A stretch of 64,000 nt of DNA from Coprobacillus cateniformis. Lineage in GTDB: Bacteria > Bacillota_I > Bacilli_A > Erysipelotrichales > Coprobacillaceae. Where the stretch lies: the NCBI RefSeq assembly GCF_009767585.1, contig NZ_WSNW01000001.1, positions 2,076,090 through 2,140,089 on the forward strand, read 5' to 3'. Below the pieces are notes generated by a model that had not been told where the DNA came from, searched no databases, and saw only the letters and a list, made by a program, of their open reading frames with translations. The position numbers and the translations under genes are program-made. The stretch's first letter is position 1. The number at the start of each line of letters is the position of its first letter. Of this stretch, positions 42,102 to 51,193 are shown piece after piece.

Positions 42102-42863
42102 ATGGAAAAAAGAATATTTGTTATATCAGATCTTCATGGTCAATTTGTATTATTACAATTATTATTAGATCGCATTGGTTTTAATGATAATGATGAATTA
42201 TATATATTAGGTGATATTATGGATCGTGGTCCTAATAGTATAGATATTTACTATTTTGTACAGGCAATGGATAATATTCATATGATTAAGGGTAACCATG
42301 AAATTATGATGCGTCAGTCTATGCAAACAGCATTGAAATATAATGATTTGGATTCAGAAAGATCAAATCCTTATCGTTTATGGAAACAAAATGGTGCACA
42401 GAAAACAGTGAATAGTATCAGAGAGTACCTTCAAAAAGATTGCATTCCTTATGAAGAATATTTTGATCTTAAACAAATGTTTATAAAAGAAGTTATTGCT
42501 TTTATTGATTCATTACCAAGTTATATAGAGTTAGATTTAAATGATAAACATTATGTTCTGGTTCATGCAGGTGTTGATCCAGAAATTCCTTTAGAAGAGA
42601 ATAATGAGGATATACTTGCTTGGATTCGAGAATATTTCTACTTAAATGAAGCAAATCCTAATTATACATACATTTTTGGTCATACCCCTTGTTGTTTTAT
42701 TAATGATGACCATTCATTTGATATATGGCATGATCCTGATTATCACAATAAGATTGCTATTGACGGGGGATTAGCAGTTGGAAATAAAGGACAGCTTAAC
42801 TGTTTATGTTTAACAACAGGTGAAGTGACAGTCATCAAGTATGAGGAGGGGCAGCCTAAGTGA
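42102..42863 (+). CDS. Metallophosphatase (PPP-family serine/threonine phosphatase-like)
   Basis: 253 residues. All metal-site motifs are present: SDLHGQ (residues 8-13), GDIMDRGPNS, KGNHE, VHAGVD and FGHTP, the pattern of the PrpA/ApaH-like bacterial PPP family. Cytoplasmic. It overlaps the RpiR regulator gene by 4 bases. Confidence 0.88.
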   Translation: MEKRIFVISDLHGQFVLLQLLLDRIGFNDNDELYILGDIMDRGPNSIDIYYFVQAMDNIHMIKGNHEIMMRQSMQTALKYNDLDSERSNPYRLWKQNGAQKTVNSIREYLQKDCIPYEEYFDLKQMFIKEVIAFIDSLPSYIELDLNDKHYVLVHAGVDPEIPLEENNEDILAWIREYFYLNEANPNYTYIFGHTPCCFINDDHSFDIWHDPDYHNKIAIDGGLAVGNKGQLNCLCLTTGEVTVIKYEEGQPK

Positions 42864-43672
42864 GAAGTGCATTTTACAACTTAATTAATTTTATCAACAT
42901 GACAAATGTGCATGATGTTTATTGGGGAGCTGCAAAAAAAATCCTTCAAAATATATATCAAATTCCACAGAGTACAATTACGGAAGTCGCTGATATGTGT
43001 TATGTGTCAACTGCAACGATTTCTCGTTTGTGTAGAAAACTTAATTATGAATCTTTTGCTGATTTCAAGAATGATGTCACAATGAATTTGAATTTCTTTA
43101 ATCAGGATTCTAAACGTTTATTGTTTGATCATCAGTTACCAGCAAGAGAAACAATTAATGAAGGAAAAGAAATTTTTAAAGATCACTTTCAAAATATTAT
43201 TCATAATCTACAAGATACATATGACAATATTCAGTATGAAGATTTAATGAAAGTTGTTGATAAAATTCATGAGTCACAAAGAATTTGTTTTGCAGGAAAT
43301 TTCTTTACTCAATCTGTTTCTATGCAATTACAAATTGCCTTATCATATTTAGGAAAAGATTGTACTGCTATGTATCCTTTAGAACAGCAAAAAGAGATAT
43401 ATAAATCATTGGATTGTAATGATTTAATTATCGTTTCTTCAATTGCAGGAGGATTCTTCCAAGATCATCCTGATGCTATGAGAGCATTAATGAAAACTCC
43501 AGCCTATATTATTGTTATCACACAACTTGAAGAATTCTCATTTAGTGATAGAGTAGATATGATCTTACGAGTTGGAAACAATCATTATTCTTTAATTGGC
43601 AAATTTTCTATAACTTATATTTTTGAAGTTTTAGAAGCTTTATATCATTTAAAATATGGAACAAGAAAGTAG
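42860..43672 (+). CDS. MurR/RpiR-family regulator with SIS domain
   Basis: 270 residues from GTG 42860 (GAGGAGGGG about 8 bases upstream). N-terminal HTH_6 domain (ITEVADMCYVSTATISRLCRKLNYESFADFKNDV) and a SIS sugar-phosphate-binding domain (RICFAGNFFTQSVSMQLQIAL ... NDLIIVSSIAGGFF). It probably senses a phosphosugar. Target genes not evident; it is coupled to the phosphatase gene. Confidence 0.88.
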   Translation: MRSAFYNLINFINMTNVHDVYWGAAKKILQNIYQIPQSTITEVADMCYVSTATISRLCRKLNYESFADFKNDVTMNLNFFNQDSKRLLFDHQLPARETINEGKEIFKDHFQNIIHNLQDTYDNIQYEDLMKVVDKIHESQRICFAGNFFTQSVSMQLQIALSYLGKDCTAMYPLEQQKEIYKSLDCNDLIIVSSIAGGFFQDHPDAMRALMKTPAYIIVITQLEEFSFSDRVDMILRVGNNHYSLIGKFSITYIFEVLEALYHLKYGTRK

Positions 43673-43698
43673 CAACTCTCTATTGGGAGTTGCTACTT
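43667..43698. terminator. Hairpin between convergent genes
   Basis: Perfect 12-bp stem AAGTAGCAACTC / GAGTTGCTACTT containing the ends of both genes; little T-run. Confidence 0.7.
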
Positions 43699-44501
43699 GT
43701 ATTTAAAGTAATAAAATTAATTTCATTTCTTGCAAGAAACTTATATGGAAATGATGCAGGTCCATGGAAACCATTAGAGACAAGTAAAACTGAATTTGAT
43801 TCTTCATAAATTCCATGATTATATATTTTGGCATTATCAGGAGCAAGTAAAGCACCATAATAAGGTATATAAATTGAACCGCCGTAACTATGTCCAGATA
43901 ATTGTAAATCAAGTTTACCTTTGTGATTTTGAAAACTATCTGGCTGATGTGTTATACCAATTTTTATAGTTTTGGTATCTCCTTTCAGCGAGGAGATATC
44001 GGTATCTTGATGACATGCAAGAAGAAGAAAACTGGCTTCTTTATAATGGATTGTTCGTGCTGTGTTTTCAAGCACCTCAAAGCCACCATCATTGAGGATT
44101 TGTGTCACTTCTAATGATGAAGAATTATCTTTTTCTCCTAATATAGCAAATTTACCATATTTGCATTCAATACTTTTTAAAGCAGCAGAGACATCTTTAG
44201 ATTCAACAATTGCTCCATCATATAAATCACCACCAAAAATAACCATATCAAAGGGATAACTATTGAGTTTGTCAATCATTTTCTTGAGTCTGCTCACGCT
44301 CTCTTTATCTGTGAGATTTGTATCTGATATATATGCAATTTTAAAACCATTAAGTGCCGATGTTACATCTTTGTTGACATAGTTATATGTGGAAAAAGTG
44401 TAATCATTTGGTGAAATAGCATATGTATAATAAGCAGTAAAGAATAAACCAAAGACGATTAACAAGAGTATTAATCGTCTTATCAATTTTAGTTTTTTCA
44501 T
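43680..44501 (-). CDS. Membrane-anchored metallophosphoesterase with altered metal ligands
   Basis: 273 residues with an N-terminal transmembrane segment (about 9-28). The calcineurin-like fold is recognisable: YISDTNLTD, MVIFGGDLYDG, AILGEKDN, ITHQPD, SGHSYGGSIYIP. Against the standard set (DxH, GDxxD, GNHD, GHxH) several ligands are changed: DTN for DxH, GEKD for GNHD and GHSY for GHTH. Only the GDxxD and one His are normal, so it may be inactive or use another chemistry. It overlaps the RNase J gene by 4 bases. Confidence 0.8.
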   Translation of the reverse strand: MKKLKLIRRLILLLIVFGLFFTAYYTYAISPNDYTFSTYNYVNKDVTSALNGFKIAYISDTNLTDKESVSRLKKMIDKLNSYPFDMVIFGGDLYDGAIVESKDVSAALKSIECKYGKFAILGEKDNSSSLEVTQILNDGGFEVLENTARTIHYKEASFLLLACHQDTDISSLKGDTKTIKIGITHQPDSFQNHKGKLDLQLSGHSYGGSIYIPYYGALLAPDNAKIYNHGIYEESNSVLLVSNGFHGPASFPYKFLARNEINFITLNTSSNSQ

Positions 44502-46249
44502 GCTTTTTTGTTCATGATAACAGGGATAATCATTGGATTACGTTTTGTTTTTTGATAAAAGTAAGGGCCAAGAGTATCTCTAATTGTATTTTTAATTTCA
44601 CCAAAGGTCGTCTTTCTTTTTAGAAGTTGCGTTAGCGCTTTACCAACAAGCATTTCTGCTTCTCTTATCATTTCAGTGCTATCTTTCATATAGACAAATC
44701 CACGTGACATGATAATTGGTTTGTTTAAAAGGCATCCAGCTCTTGAATCCATTGAAATAAGAACAGAAACCATTCCATCTTCACTTAAGATTTGACGATC
44801 ACGTAAAACAGCGGTTGATAAACCAGTAATATCATTTCCATCAACATAAATATCATCAACATGAACACGTGGTCCTAAACGTGCTTCTTCATTTCTTAAT
44901 AATATAGAATCACCATTTGATAACACAAAAGCATTTCCTTTTATTAATCCCACCTCTTCAAAGAGTTTGGCATGAATTTTTAACATACGATATTCACCAT
45001 GAACTGGGAAGAAATATTTAGGTCTTGTTAATAACAACATTAATTTTTGTTCTTCTTGTGAAGCATGTCCTGATGTATGAAGATTATTAATAGCTTCATT
45101 TGTTAAGACTCTAGCTCCAGCACGATAAAGTTTATTGATAACTTTGCTGACACTCCCTGCGTTCCCTGGTATTGGATTTGATGAGAATAAAACAGTATCA
45201 CCTGATTTGATAGAAATCTGACGATGTGTTCCATTAGCAATACGGCTTAAAGCTGCAAGTGCTTCACCTTGGCTTCCAGTACATAAAATACAAATTTCAT
45301 TATCTGGTAATCTTTTTGCTTCTTCATTTTTAATAAAGAAACGATCAGGACATTTAATATATCCAAGTTTACGGGATACTTGAATATTGTTTTCCATAGA
45401 ACGACCAAATACTAAAATCTTACGATTGAATTTAACTGCTGCATCAATAATCTGCTGAACACGATGTACGTTTGATGCAAATGTTGCAACAATTAATCGA
45501 CCTTCTGTCTTTCTAAATTCTTCTTGAACACTGTAAGCAACTTGCTTTTCACTAATAGAAAAGTTAGGGACTTCAGCATTCGTTGAATCACTTAACAAGA
45601 GAGTGACACCAGTCTCACCTAAGAATGACATCACCTGATAATCAGCAGGATCACCAACTGGTGTTAAGTCAAATTTAAAATCACCAGTAGCCACAACTCG
45701 ACCATTAGGTGTATTGACAATAATCCCTAAAGATTCTGGAATAGAATGGTTTGTTTTAAAGAAACCAATATTGAAGTGTTTTGTTTTAATTTGATATAAA
45801 TTATCAATTTGTACAAGTTTTGTTGCCTGTGTTAAACGTCTTTCTTCAAGTTTTCTGCGAATCATAGCACATGCTAGTGGTGAGGCATAGATGAAAGGAA
45901 TGTGTACAACTTGTAATAAGAAGGGAATTCCTCCAATATGATCTTCATGTCCATGAGTAATTAATAAAGCTTTAATTTTCTTTTGATTGCGTTTTAAGTA
46001 CGAATAATCTGGAATAACATAATCTATTCCTGGTAGTCCATCTTCAGCGAATTTAACACCAGCATCTATAATAATGATTTCATCATCATGTTCAATGCAG
46101 TACATGTTCTTTCCGACTTCATTAAGTCCTCCTAGTGCGAAGACTTTTGTATCTAAAGTGTGGCTATCATTTTTTATATTCGATTTCTTGGTTCTATTAT
46201 AAGGCGTTCTTCTACGTTGAGGAGAACGTTTTTGAGGCATATCTGCCAT
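44498..46249 (-). CDS. rnj: Ribonuclease J
   Basis: 583 residues from 46249 (AAAGGTGAAG upstream); the longer frame lacks an RBS. A basic N-terminal tail (PQKRSPQRRRTPYNR) precedes the metallo-beta-lactamase domain with THGHEDHIGGIPFLL, then the beta-CASP domain (SDSTNAEVP, GRSMENN, CTGSQGEALAALSRI, HTSGHA, HGEYRML) and C-terminal domain. Degrades and matures RNA from 5' or internally. Co-transcribed with the altered metallophosphoesterase. Confidence 0.94.
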   Translation of the reverse strand: MADMPQKRSPQRRRTPYNRTKKSNIKNDSHTLDTKVFALGGLNEVGKNMYCIEHDDEIIIIDAGVKFAEDGLPGIDYVIPDYSYLKRNQKKIKALLITHGHEDHIGGIPFLLQVVHIPFIYASPLACAMIRRKLEERRLTQATKLVQIDNLYQIKTKHFNIGFFKTNHSIPESLGIIVNTPNGRVVATGDFKFDLTPVGDPADYQVMSFLGETGVTLLLSDSTNAEVPNFSISEKQVAYSVQEEFRKTEGRLIVATFASNVHRVQQIIDAAVKFNRKILVFGRSMENNIQVSRKLGYIKCPDRFFIKNEEAKRLPDNEICILCTGSQGEALAALSRIANGTHRQISIKSGDTVLFSSNPIPGNAGSVSKVINKLYRAGARVLTNEAINNLHTSGHASQEEQKLMLLLTRPKYFFPVHGEYRMLKIHAKLFEEVGLIKGNAFVLSNGDSILLRNEEARLGPRVHVDDIYVDGNDITGLSTAVLRDRQILSEDGMVSVLISMDSRAGCLLNKPIIMSRGFVYMKDSTEMIREAEMLVGKALTQLLKRKTTFGEIKNTIRDTLGPYFYQKTKRNPMIIPVIMNKKA

Positions 46250-46348
46250 TGATACTTCACCTTTCTTTCTGTGTTTTTTTATAGTATACCACTTCGTCAA
46301 CATTTTATAATAAAATGAATGAGAATGGAAGCCATTCTCATCTACATA

Positions 46349-47221
46349 CTAAATAATTTTTTTACAAGCTGCCACTGCTAGAGAATGTGGACCAATATGA
46401 CAAGCCACACTTAAGGAAAGCGGATCGCATATCACTTCGTGATTTGGAAATGCTTCCTCGACTTGTTTTTTTAATTCAAGGGCTTGATCTCTATCATAAG
46501 TATAGGCAACCATAATACGTGCATTATCCATATTTTCTGTATCTGGATCAATTCTTTCTTTGATATCTTTCATTGTAGCATCAATCATAATTTTATTTGC
46601 TTTTGCCATTGTGCGTGTCTTTTGGTAAGAATCTAATTTTTCACCCTGAATAGTCAAAATTGGCTTAATCTTTAATAATCCACCTAATGCTGCAGCTGCA
46701 GCAGTAATTCTTCCACCCTTTTTTAAATATTCTAAGGTATTGACTGTAATATAAATTGTTGCATTTAATTTATTTTCCATTAAAATGTCATGAATTTCTT
46801 TGGCGTTCTTTCCCTGTTTAGAGAGTTCTAATGCATCAAGGACATCATATTTTTGAGTTACAGAAATACGTTGAGAATCAACAACATAAACTTTTCCTTT
46901 GTATTCATCTTCTTCTGCTAACATCAATGCTGTTTGACACGAACCACTTAGACCACTAGACATTGGAATGTGTACAATCTGATCATAATCTTTTAAAATA
47001 TTATCAAAAAGTTGAGTGACTTCACCAACTGCTGGTTGAGAAGTAAATACTTCCGCATTATTCATTAATTTATCATAAAACTCCTCTTGTGAGAGATTGA
47101 TATCTTCTTTATATTCTTGACCATCAATAGTAAAAGGCATAGGTAGGACGAAAACGCCGAGTTTATTGGCTTCGTCTTGAGTGATACCACTATTACTATC
47201 AGTCAATATAGCGACTTTCAT
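46349..47221 (-). CDS. DegV-family fatty-acid-binding protein
   Basis: 290 residues, RBS AAGGAGG. N-terminal ILTDSNSGITQDEA, VHIPMSSGLSGSCQTA with the lipid-contacting serine, RISVTQKYDVLDALELSKQGK, and LEYLKKGGRIT, all standard for DegV. Family proteins (FakB-like) present fatty acids to a kinase FakA for phosphorylation; no fakA in the window. Confidence 0.92.
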   Translation of the reverse strand: MKVAILTDSNSGITQDEANKLGVFVLPMPFTIDGQEYKEDINLSQEEFYDKLMNNAEVFTSQPAVGEVTQLFDNILKDYDQIVHIPMSSGLSGSCQTALMLAEEDEYKGKVYVVDSQRISVTQKYDVLDALELSKQGKNAKEIHDILMENKLNATIYITVNTLEYLKKGGRITAAAAALGGLLKIKPILTIQGEKLDSYQKTRTMAKANKIMIDATMKDIKERIDPDTENMDNARIMVAYTYDRDQALELKKQVEEAFPNHEVICDPLSLSVACHIGPHSLAVAACKKII

Positions 47222-47308
47222 GAGATTCCTCCTTATTTATTGTATGTAATTTGACATTACTATTTTATCTTATTTATAAAATAATGCAACCTTTTTGTAT
47301 TAGGGATG

Positions 47309-47337
47309 TTGGATTATTCAAGGAACTTGTATATAAT
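47309..47337 (+). promoter_or_regulatory. mscS promoter
   Basis: TTGGAT (47309-47314), 17-base spacer, TATAAT (47332-47337). Confidence 0.65.
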
Positions 47338-47358
47338 AAAGAGAAAAGGAGTGATTTT

Positions 47359-48180
47359 ATGGAAAAAATTTTTTCATATTTAATAGATAAGTATAGTGGA
47401 GTAGGCAAAAACTTTATTGATGCTTTTTTGATTTTTTTATTTGGATGGTATGGTATAAAGATTTTAATACATTTTATTGTCAAGATGATGAATCGTTCAC
47501 ATATTGATCCTATTGTGATTAATTTTGTGAAATCTATTATTCATATCGGCTTAAAAATTATTTTGTTAATTACTGTTATTGCTCAATTAGGTGTTCCTGT
47601 AACTTCTTTTGTTGCTGTCCTCACAACAGCTGGAGCTGCAATTGTTTTAGGGTTGCAAGATTCTATGAAAGGTATTGTTTCGGGGATTGTTATTTTGTTT
47701 GCTAAACCTTTTGTGAAAGGTGACATTATTGAAGTGAATACATATATTGGGAAAATACAGGAAATTCAATTATTATATACTATTCTAATGACATTTGATA
47801 ATAAGATGGTTGTCATTCCTAATAATGAATTGGCTTCGTCAACTTTCGTCAATTATTCACATGAAGATAAACGTCGAGTCGATATGACTATAGATATCCA
47901 TTATCATAATGATGTCGAACTTGCTAAAAAATTGATTATGAATGTCATTAATCAACATCCATATACTTTAAAAGAACCTTTGGTGTATGTAAGAGTCAGT
48001 GAATATCGTGAAAATTCAATTGCAATTTCATTGCGAGTTTGGACAGAAACAGAACACTATTATGATCTTAAAGATGATCTTACAGAGCAGATTAAAAAGG
48101 CCTTTGATCGTGAGGGAATAGTCATTCCATACTCACAATTAGATGTCCACGTTCATAACTCTGATGAGACACAAAATTAA
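47359..48180 (+). CDS. Small-conductance mechanosensitive channel (MscS family)
   Basis: 273 residues from ATG 47359 (AAAAGGAGTG), downstream of the promoter. Three transmembrane segments; pore helix TSFVAVLTTAGAAIVLGLQDSMKGIVSGI, then the beta domain VKGDIIEVNTYIGKIQEI and VVIPNNELASSTFVNYS. Opens under osmotic down-shock. Confidence 0.92.
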   Translation: MEKIFSYLIDKYSGVGKNFIDAFLIFLFGWYGIKILIHFIVKMMNRSHIDPIVINFVKSIIHIGLKIILLITVIAQLGVPVTSFVAVLTTAGAAIVLGLQDSMKGIVSGIVILFAKPFVKGDIIEVNTYIGKIQEIQLLYTILMTFDNKMVVIPNNELASSTFVNYSHEDKRRVDMTIDIHYHNDVELAKKLIMNVINQHPYTLKEPLVYVRVSEYRENSIAISLRVWTETEHYYDLKDDLTEQIKKAFDREGIVIPYSQLDVHVHNSDETQN

Positions 48181-48360
48181 CTAAATTTAGCAAATTTCAA
48201 AATTATTTCACAAGATGCAATTGTTTAAACAATGAAACATTCATTATTTTGGTAGAAAATTCTTATATTTAGAATTTTAAAGTGTTAATTTGTCTTTTTT
48301 ATACAAAAAAATAAAAAATGTATAGAATTGAATACAATCTTATGATAGAATACTCATATA

Positions 48361-48379
48361 CTAAAAGTTTGACTTTTAG
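48361..48379 (+). other. Perfect inverted repeat before oppA
   Basis: CTAAAAGT-TTG-ACTTTTAG, 22 bases before the oppA start. May be an operator or leader hairpin. The rest of 48181-48401 is AT-rich without a gene. Confidence 0.4.
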
Positions 48380-48401
48380 GGGAAAAAAGAGGAGGAAGAA
48401 T

Positions 48402-50048
48402 ATGAAATTCAAAAAATTGCTTGTCGGTGTATTAGGCGTAGCAATGTCAGTAACCTTATTAGCTGGCTGTGGAGGCGACAAAGGTAAGACTGGTTCTGCC
48501 AGCAAAGACATTGTTATCAACTTACAAACTGAACCTAAAACATTAAACTCAATTAAAGCAACTGGTTCAATTGACGGGAACGTATTAAGACAATGTATGG
48601 AAGGGTTAGTTGTTTTAGATGAAAATGATAAACCTGAACCAGGTGTTGCAAAAGAATGGAAAGTATCAGATGATAAATTAACTGTTACTTTCAAATTAAG
48701 AGACAATGCTGTATGGTCAAACGGAGAAAAAGTAACTGCACATGACTTTGTTTTCGCTCTTGATCAATTATTCTATTTAAAAAACGGTGCTGAATATGCT
48801 GGAACTTGGGCTCCATTAATTGAAGGTGCTTCAAACATTTTAAAACAAAAAGATAAAGCTGGATGGGAGAAAGCAAAGAAAAATGCTGGATATAAAGCTT
48901 TAGATGATTATACTTTAGAATTTAAATTAACTGGACCTTATGATTACTTCGTAGGTTTAACTGCTTATCAAAGTTTCTTCCCAGTTAATGAAAAAGGATT
49001 TAATGATGCTGGTGGATATGATAAATATGCAACAGAAGCAGATAAAATTGTAACTAATGGTGCATTCAATTTAACTTCTTGGACTCACCAAGACAATATT
49101 GTCTTAGAAAAGAATGATAAATACTGGGATGCAGACAATATTAAAATTGACAAATGTACAATGAGAATGATCACTGATACAAATACTATTATGAATGAAT
49201 TCAAAGCTGGAAATCTTGATATGGCTGGATTTACTGGTGAACAAACTCAACAATTGAAAAAAGAAGGAACTGAAATGTTACAATATGATGACGGTGGTAA
49301 CTTCTATTTAGAATTCAATACAAAAGAAAAAGGTTTAAATAATGCAAAAGTGCGTAAAGCCTTAACAATTGGTATGGGTGCTGAAGGATTTGTTAAGAGT
49401 ATCTTACAAAATGATTCTTATGTAGCAACTTCATTTACACCAAAAGCTATTGCTCAAGGAGAATTCAAAAAAGCTGTTGGTGATTTAATTGAAAGACCTG
49501 CTAATAATGATTACACTGAGACTAAGAAATTATTAGAAGAAGGTTTAAGAGAAGAAGGATTAACATTAGAAACTTTCAAAATCACTATGATTGCTGATGA
49601 AGGTGACAGTGTTGCTCGTATGTGTGCTTATGTGCAAGAACAATTAAAACAAAACTTAGGTGTTAAGATGGAAATTAACCAATTAACATACAAAGCTAGA
49701 CTTCAAGCTATGACAGATAAACAATTCTCTGTAGTTATGGCTGGTTGGGGTCCAGATTATAATGACCCAATGACTTTCATGGATTTATGGGTTACAGATG
49801 GTGGAAACAACCACACATCATGGTCAAATGCTAAATATGACAAATTAATTGAAGATGCAAGAAAAGAAGCTGATACAGCAAAACGTACTCAATTATTAGT
49901 TGATGCTGAAAAATTATTAATGGAAGAAATGCCTGTTGGTCCTATCTATTGCCGTGTGAGAGATTACGCAGTTTCTCCTAAATTAAAAGGAATGTTAAGA
50001 ACTGCTTTCCAAGATATTGATATCACTGGATGCTATATTGAAGGATAA
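48402..50048 (+). CDS. oppA: Oligopeptide ABC transporter substrate-binding lipoprotein (system 1)
   Basis: 548 residues from ATG 48402 (GAGGAGGAAG). Lipobox LLAGC (Cys about 23). SBP family 5 fold: NLQTEPKTLNS, MEGLVVLDENDKPEPGVAKEW (the domain signature), VTFKLRDNAVWSNGEKVTAHDFVFAL, AGWGPDYNDPMTFMDLW. Captures peptides outside the membrane for OppBCDF. A terminator and a second promoter separate it from oppB, so oppA can be made in excess. Confidence 0.93.
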   Translation: MKFKKLLVGVLGVAMSVTLLAGCGGDKGKTGSASKDIVINLQTEPKTLNSIKATGSIDGNVLRQCMEGLVVLDENDKPEPGVAKEWKVSDDKLTVTFKLRDNAVWSNGEKVTAHDFVFALDQLFYLKNGAEYAGTWAPLIEGASNILKQKDKAGWEKAKKNAGYKALDDYTLEFKLTGPYDYFVGLTAYQSFFPVNEKGFNDAGGYDKYATEADKIVTNGAFNLTSWTHQDNIVLEKNDKYWDADNIKIDKCTMRMITDTNTIMNEFKAGNLDMAGFTGEQTQQLKKEGTEMLQYDDGGNFYLEFNTKEKGLNNAKVRKALTIGMGAEGFVKSILQNDSYVATSFTPKAIAQGEFKKAVGDLIERPANNDYTETKKLLEEGLREEGLTLETFKITMIADEGDSVARMCAYVQEQLKQNLGVKMEINQLTYKARLQAMTDKQFSVVMAGWGPDYNDPMTFMDLWVTDGGNNHTSWSNAKYDKLIEDARKEADTAKRTQLLVDAEKLLMEEMPVGPIYCRVRDYAVSPKLKGMLRTAFQDIDITGCYIEG

Positions 50049-50060
50049 TTAAATGGCGCG

Positions 50061-50094
50061 TTAAGGGCTATTGAAAAATAGCCCTTATATTTTG
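50061..50094 (+). terminator. Terminator after oppA (system 1)
   Basis: AAGGGCTAT / ATAGCCCTT stem, loop TGAAAA, T-rich tail. Confidence 0.82.
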
Positions 50095-50133
50095 TTATAT
50101 TGTCTAAAAATGTATTTTTATGATAAATAATAT

Positions 50134-50196
50134 TTGACTTAATGGTTGAAGTTATATATAACATTACTATGACAATATAGTTGTGTTATATATAAC
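50134..50196 (+). promoter_or_regulatory. Internal opp promoter with twin palindromes
   Basis: TTGACT (50134-50139), 17-base spacer, TATAAC (50157-50162). The palindrome GTTATATATAAC occurs twice (50151-50162 and 50185-50196), the first covering the -10 box, starts 34 bases apart. A GTTATA half-site is at 50218. Suggests a dimeric repressor with cooperative sites. Confidence 0.6.
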
Positions 50197-50244
50197 TTTA
50201 TATTTGGCGTAGGTAAAGTTATAAAGAAGATAAGGAGTGGAGTC

Positions 50245-51189
50245 ATGAAAAAATATATTCTAAAAAGAATTGTTTACGCAGTGATCACTATATTTTTGTT
50301 AATGCTATTAACTTATTTTATGATGCATGCATTGCCTGGTGATCCTTTTGTAGGAGAGAAGGCAGTAAGTGAAGCAACCCGAGAAGCATTAAGAATTAAA
50401 TATGGGTTAGACAAATCTGTTATTGAACAGTTTTTTATGTATGTCATGAATGTTTTTCAAGGAGATTTAGGAACATCATTAGGTTCTAATCGTCCTGTTC
50501 TTACAATTGTTACAGAAGCTTTTCCATATTCATTTGAATTAGGAATTCGTTCACTTATTTTTGCCACAGTTGGTGGAGTTGGTTTAGGAGCATTCGCTGC
50601 TGTAAAACGTGGTAAAAAAGGTGATACAATTGCAATGTTAATTGCAGTTATTGGTGTTTCTGTCCCAAGTTTTATTGTTGCAGCTTTGTTACAATATTTT
50701 GTATCTTTAAAATTACAACAGGCTATAGGTATTCAAATTTTTGCCATTTCAGGTTGGTCAGATGAATTTTCAAAATGGTTACCATCATTGGCACTTGCAT
50801 TTGGATCGTTAGCAACAATTTCACGTTTGATGAGAACGAGTATGTTAGACGTTTTGAGTTCTGATTATATTAAGACTGCGAAAGCCAAAGGGCTATCAAA
50901 CAAAACGATAGTATGGAGACATGCTATTAGAAATGCGATTATGCCAGTTATTACAGTTTTAGGGCCAATTGCTGCCTCTGTGTTAACAGGAGCTTTCGTT
51001 GTTGAAAAAGTATTTGCAATTCCTGGTATGGGTAAATTCTTTGTTGATGCAATTACACAAGCAGATTATCCAATGATTGCAGGTAGTACATTGTTTTACG
51101 GTGTCTTTTTGATTATTGCAACTTTAATCGTAGATATTTTATATGGAGTGATTGACCCTCGTGTCAACATTGCCGATAGTAAGGAGTAG
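50245..51189 (+). CDS. oppB: Oligopeptide ABC transporter permease OppB (system 1)
   Basis: 314 residues, RBS AAGGAGTGGAG. Six transmembrane segments; N-terminal LKRIVYAVITIFLLMLLTYFMMHALPGDPF is the OppB/DppB signature, and the EAA loop is IKTAKAKGLSNKTIVWRHAIRNAIMPVITV. Forms the channel with OppC. Confidence 0.93.
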   Translation: MKKYILKRIVYAVITIFLLMLLTYFMMHALPGDPFVGEKAVSEATREALRIKYGLDKSVIEQFFMYVMNVFQGDLGTSLGSNRPVLTIVTEAFPYSFELGIRSLIFATVGGVGLGAFAAVKRGKKGDTIAMLIAVIGVSVPSFIVAALLQYFVSLKLQQAIGIQIFAISGWSDEFSKWLPSLALAFGSLATISRLMRTSMLDVLSSDYIKTAKAKGLSNKTIVWRHAIRNAIMPVITVLGPIAASVLTGAFVVEKVFAIPGMGKFFVDAITQADYPMIAGSTLFYGVFLIIATLIVDILYGVIDPRVNIADSKE

Positions 51190-51193
51190 TATG

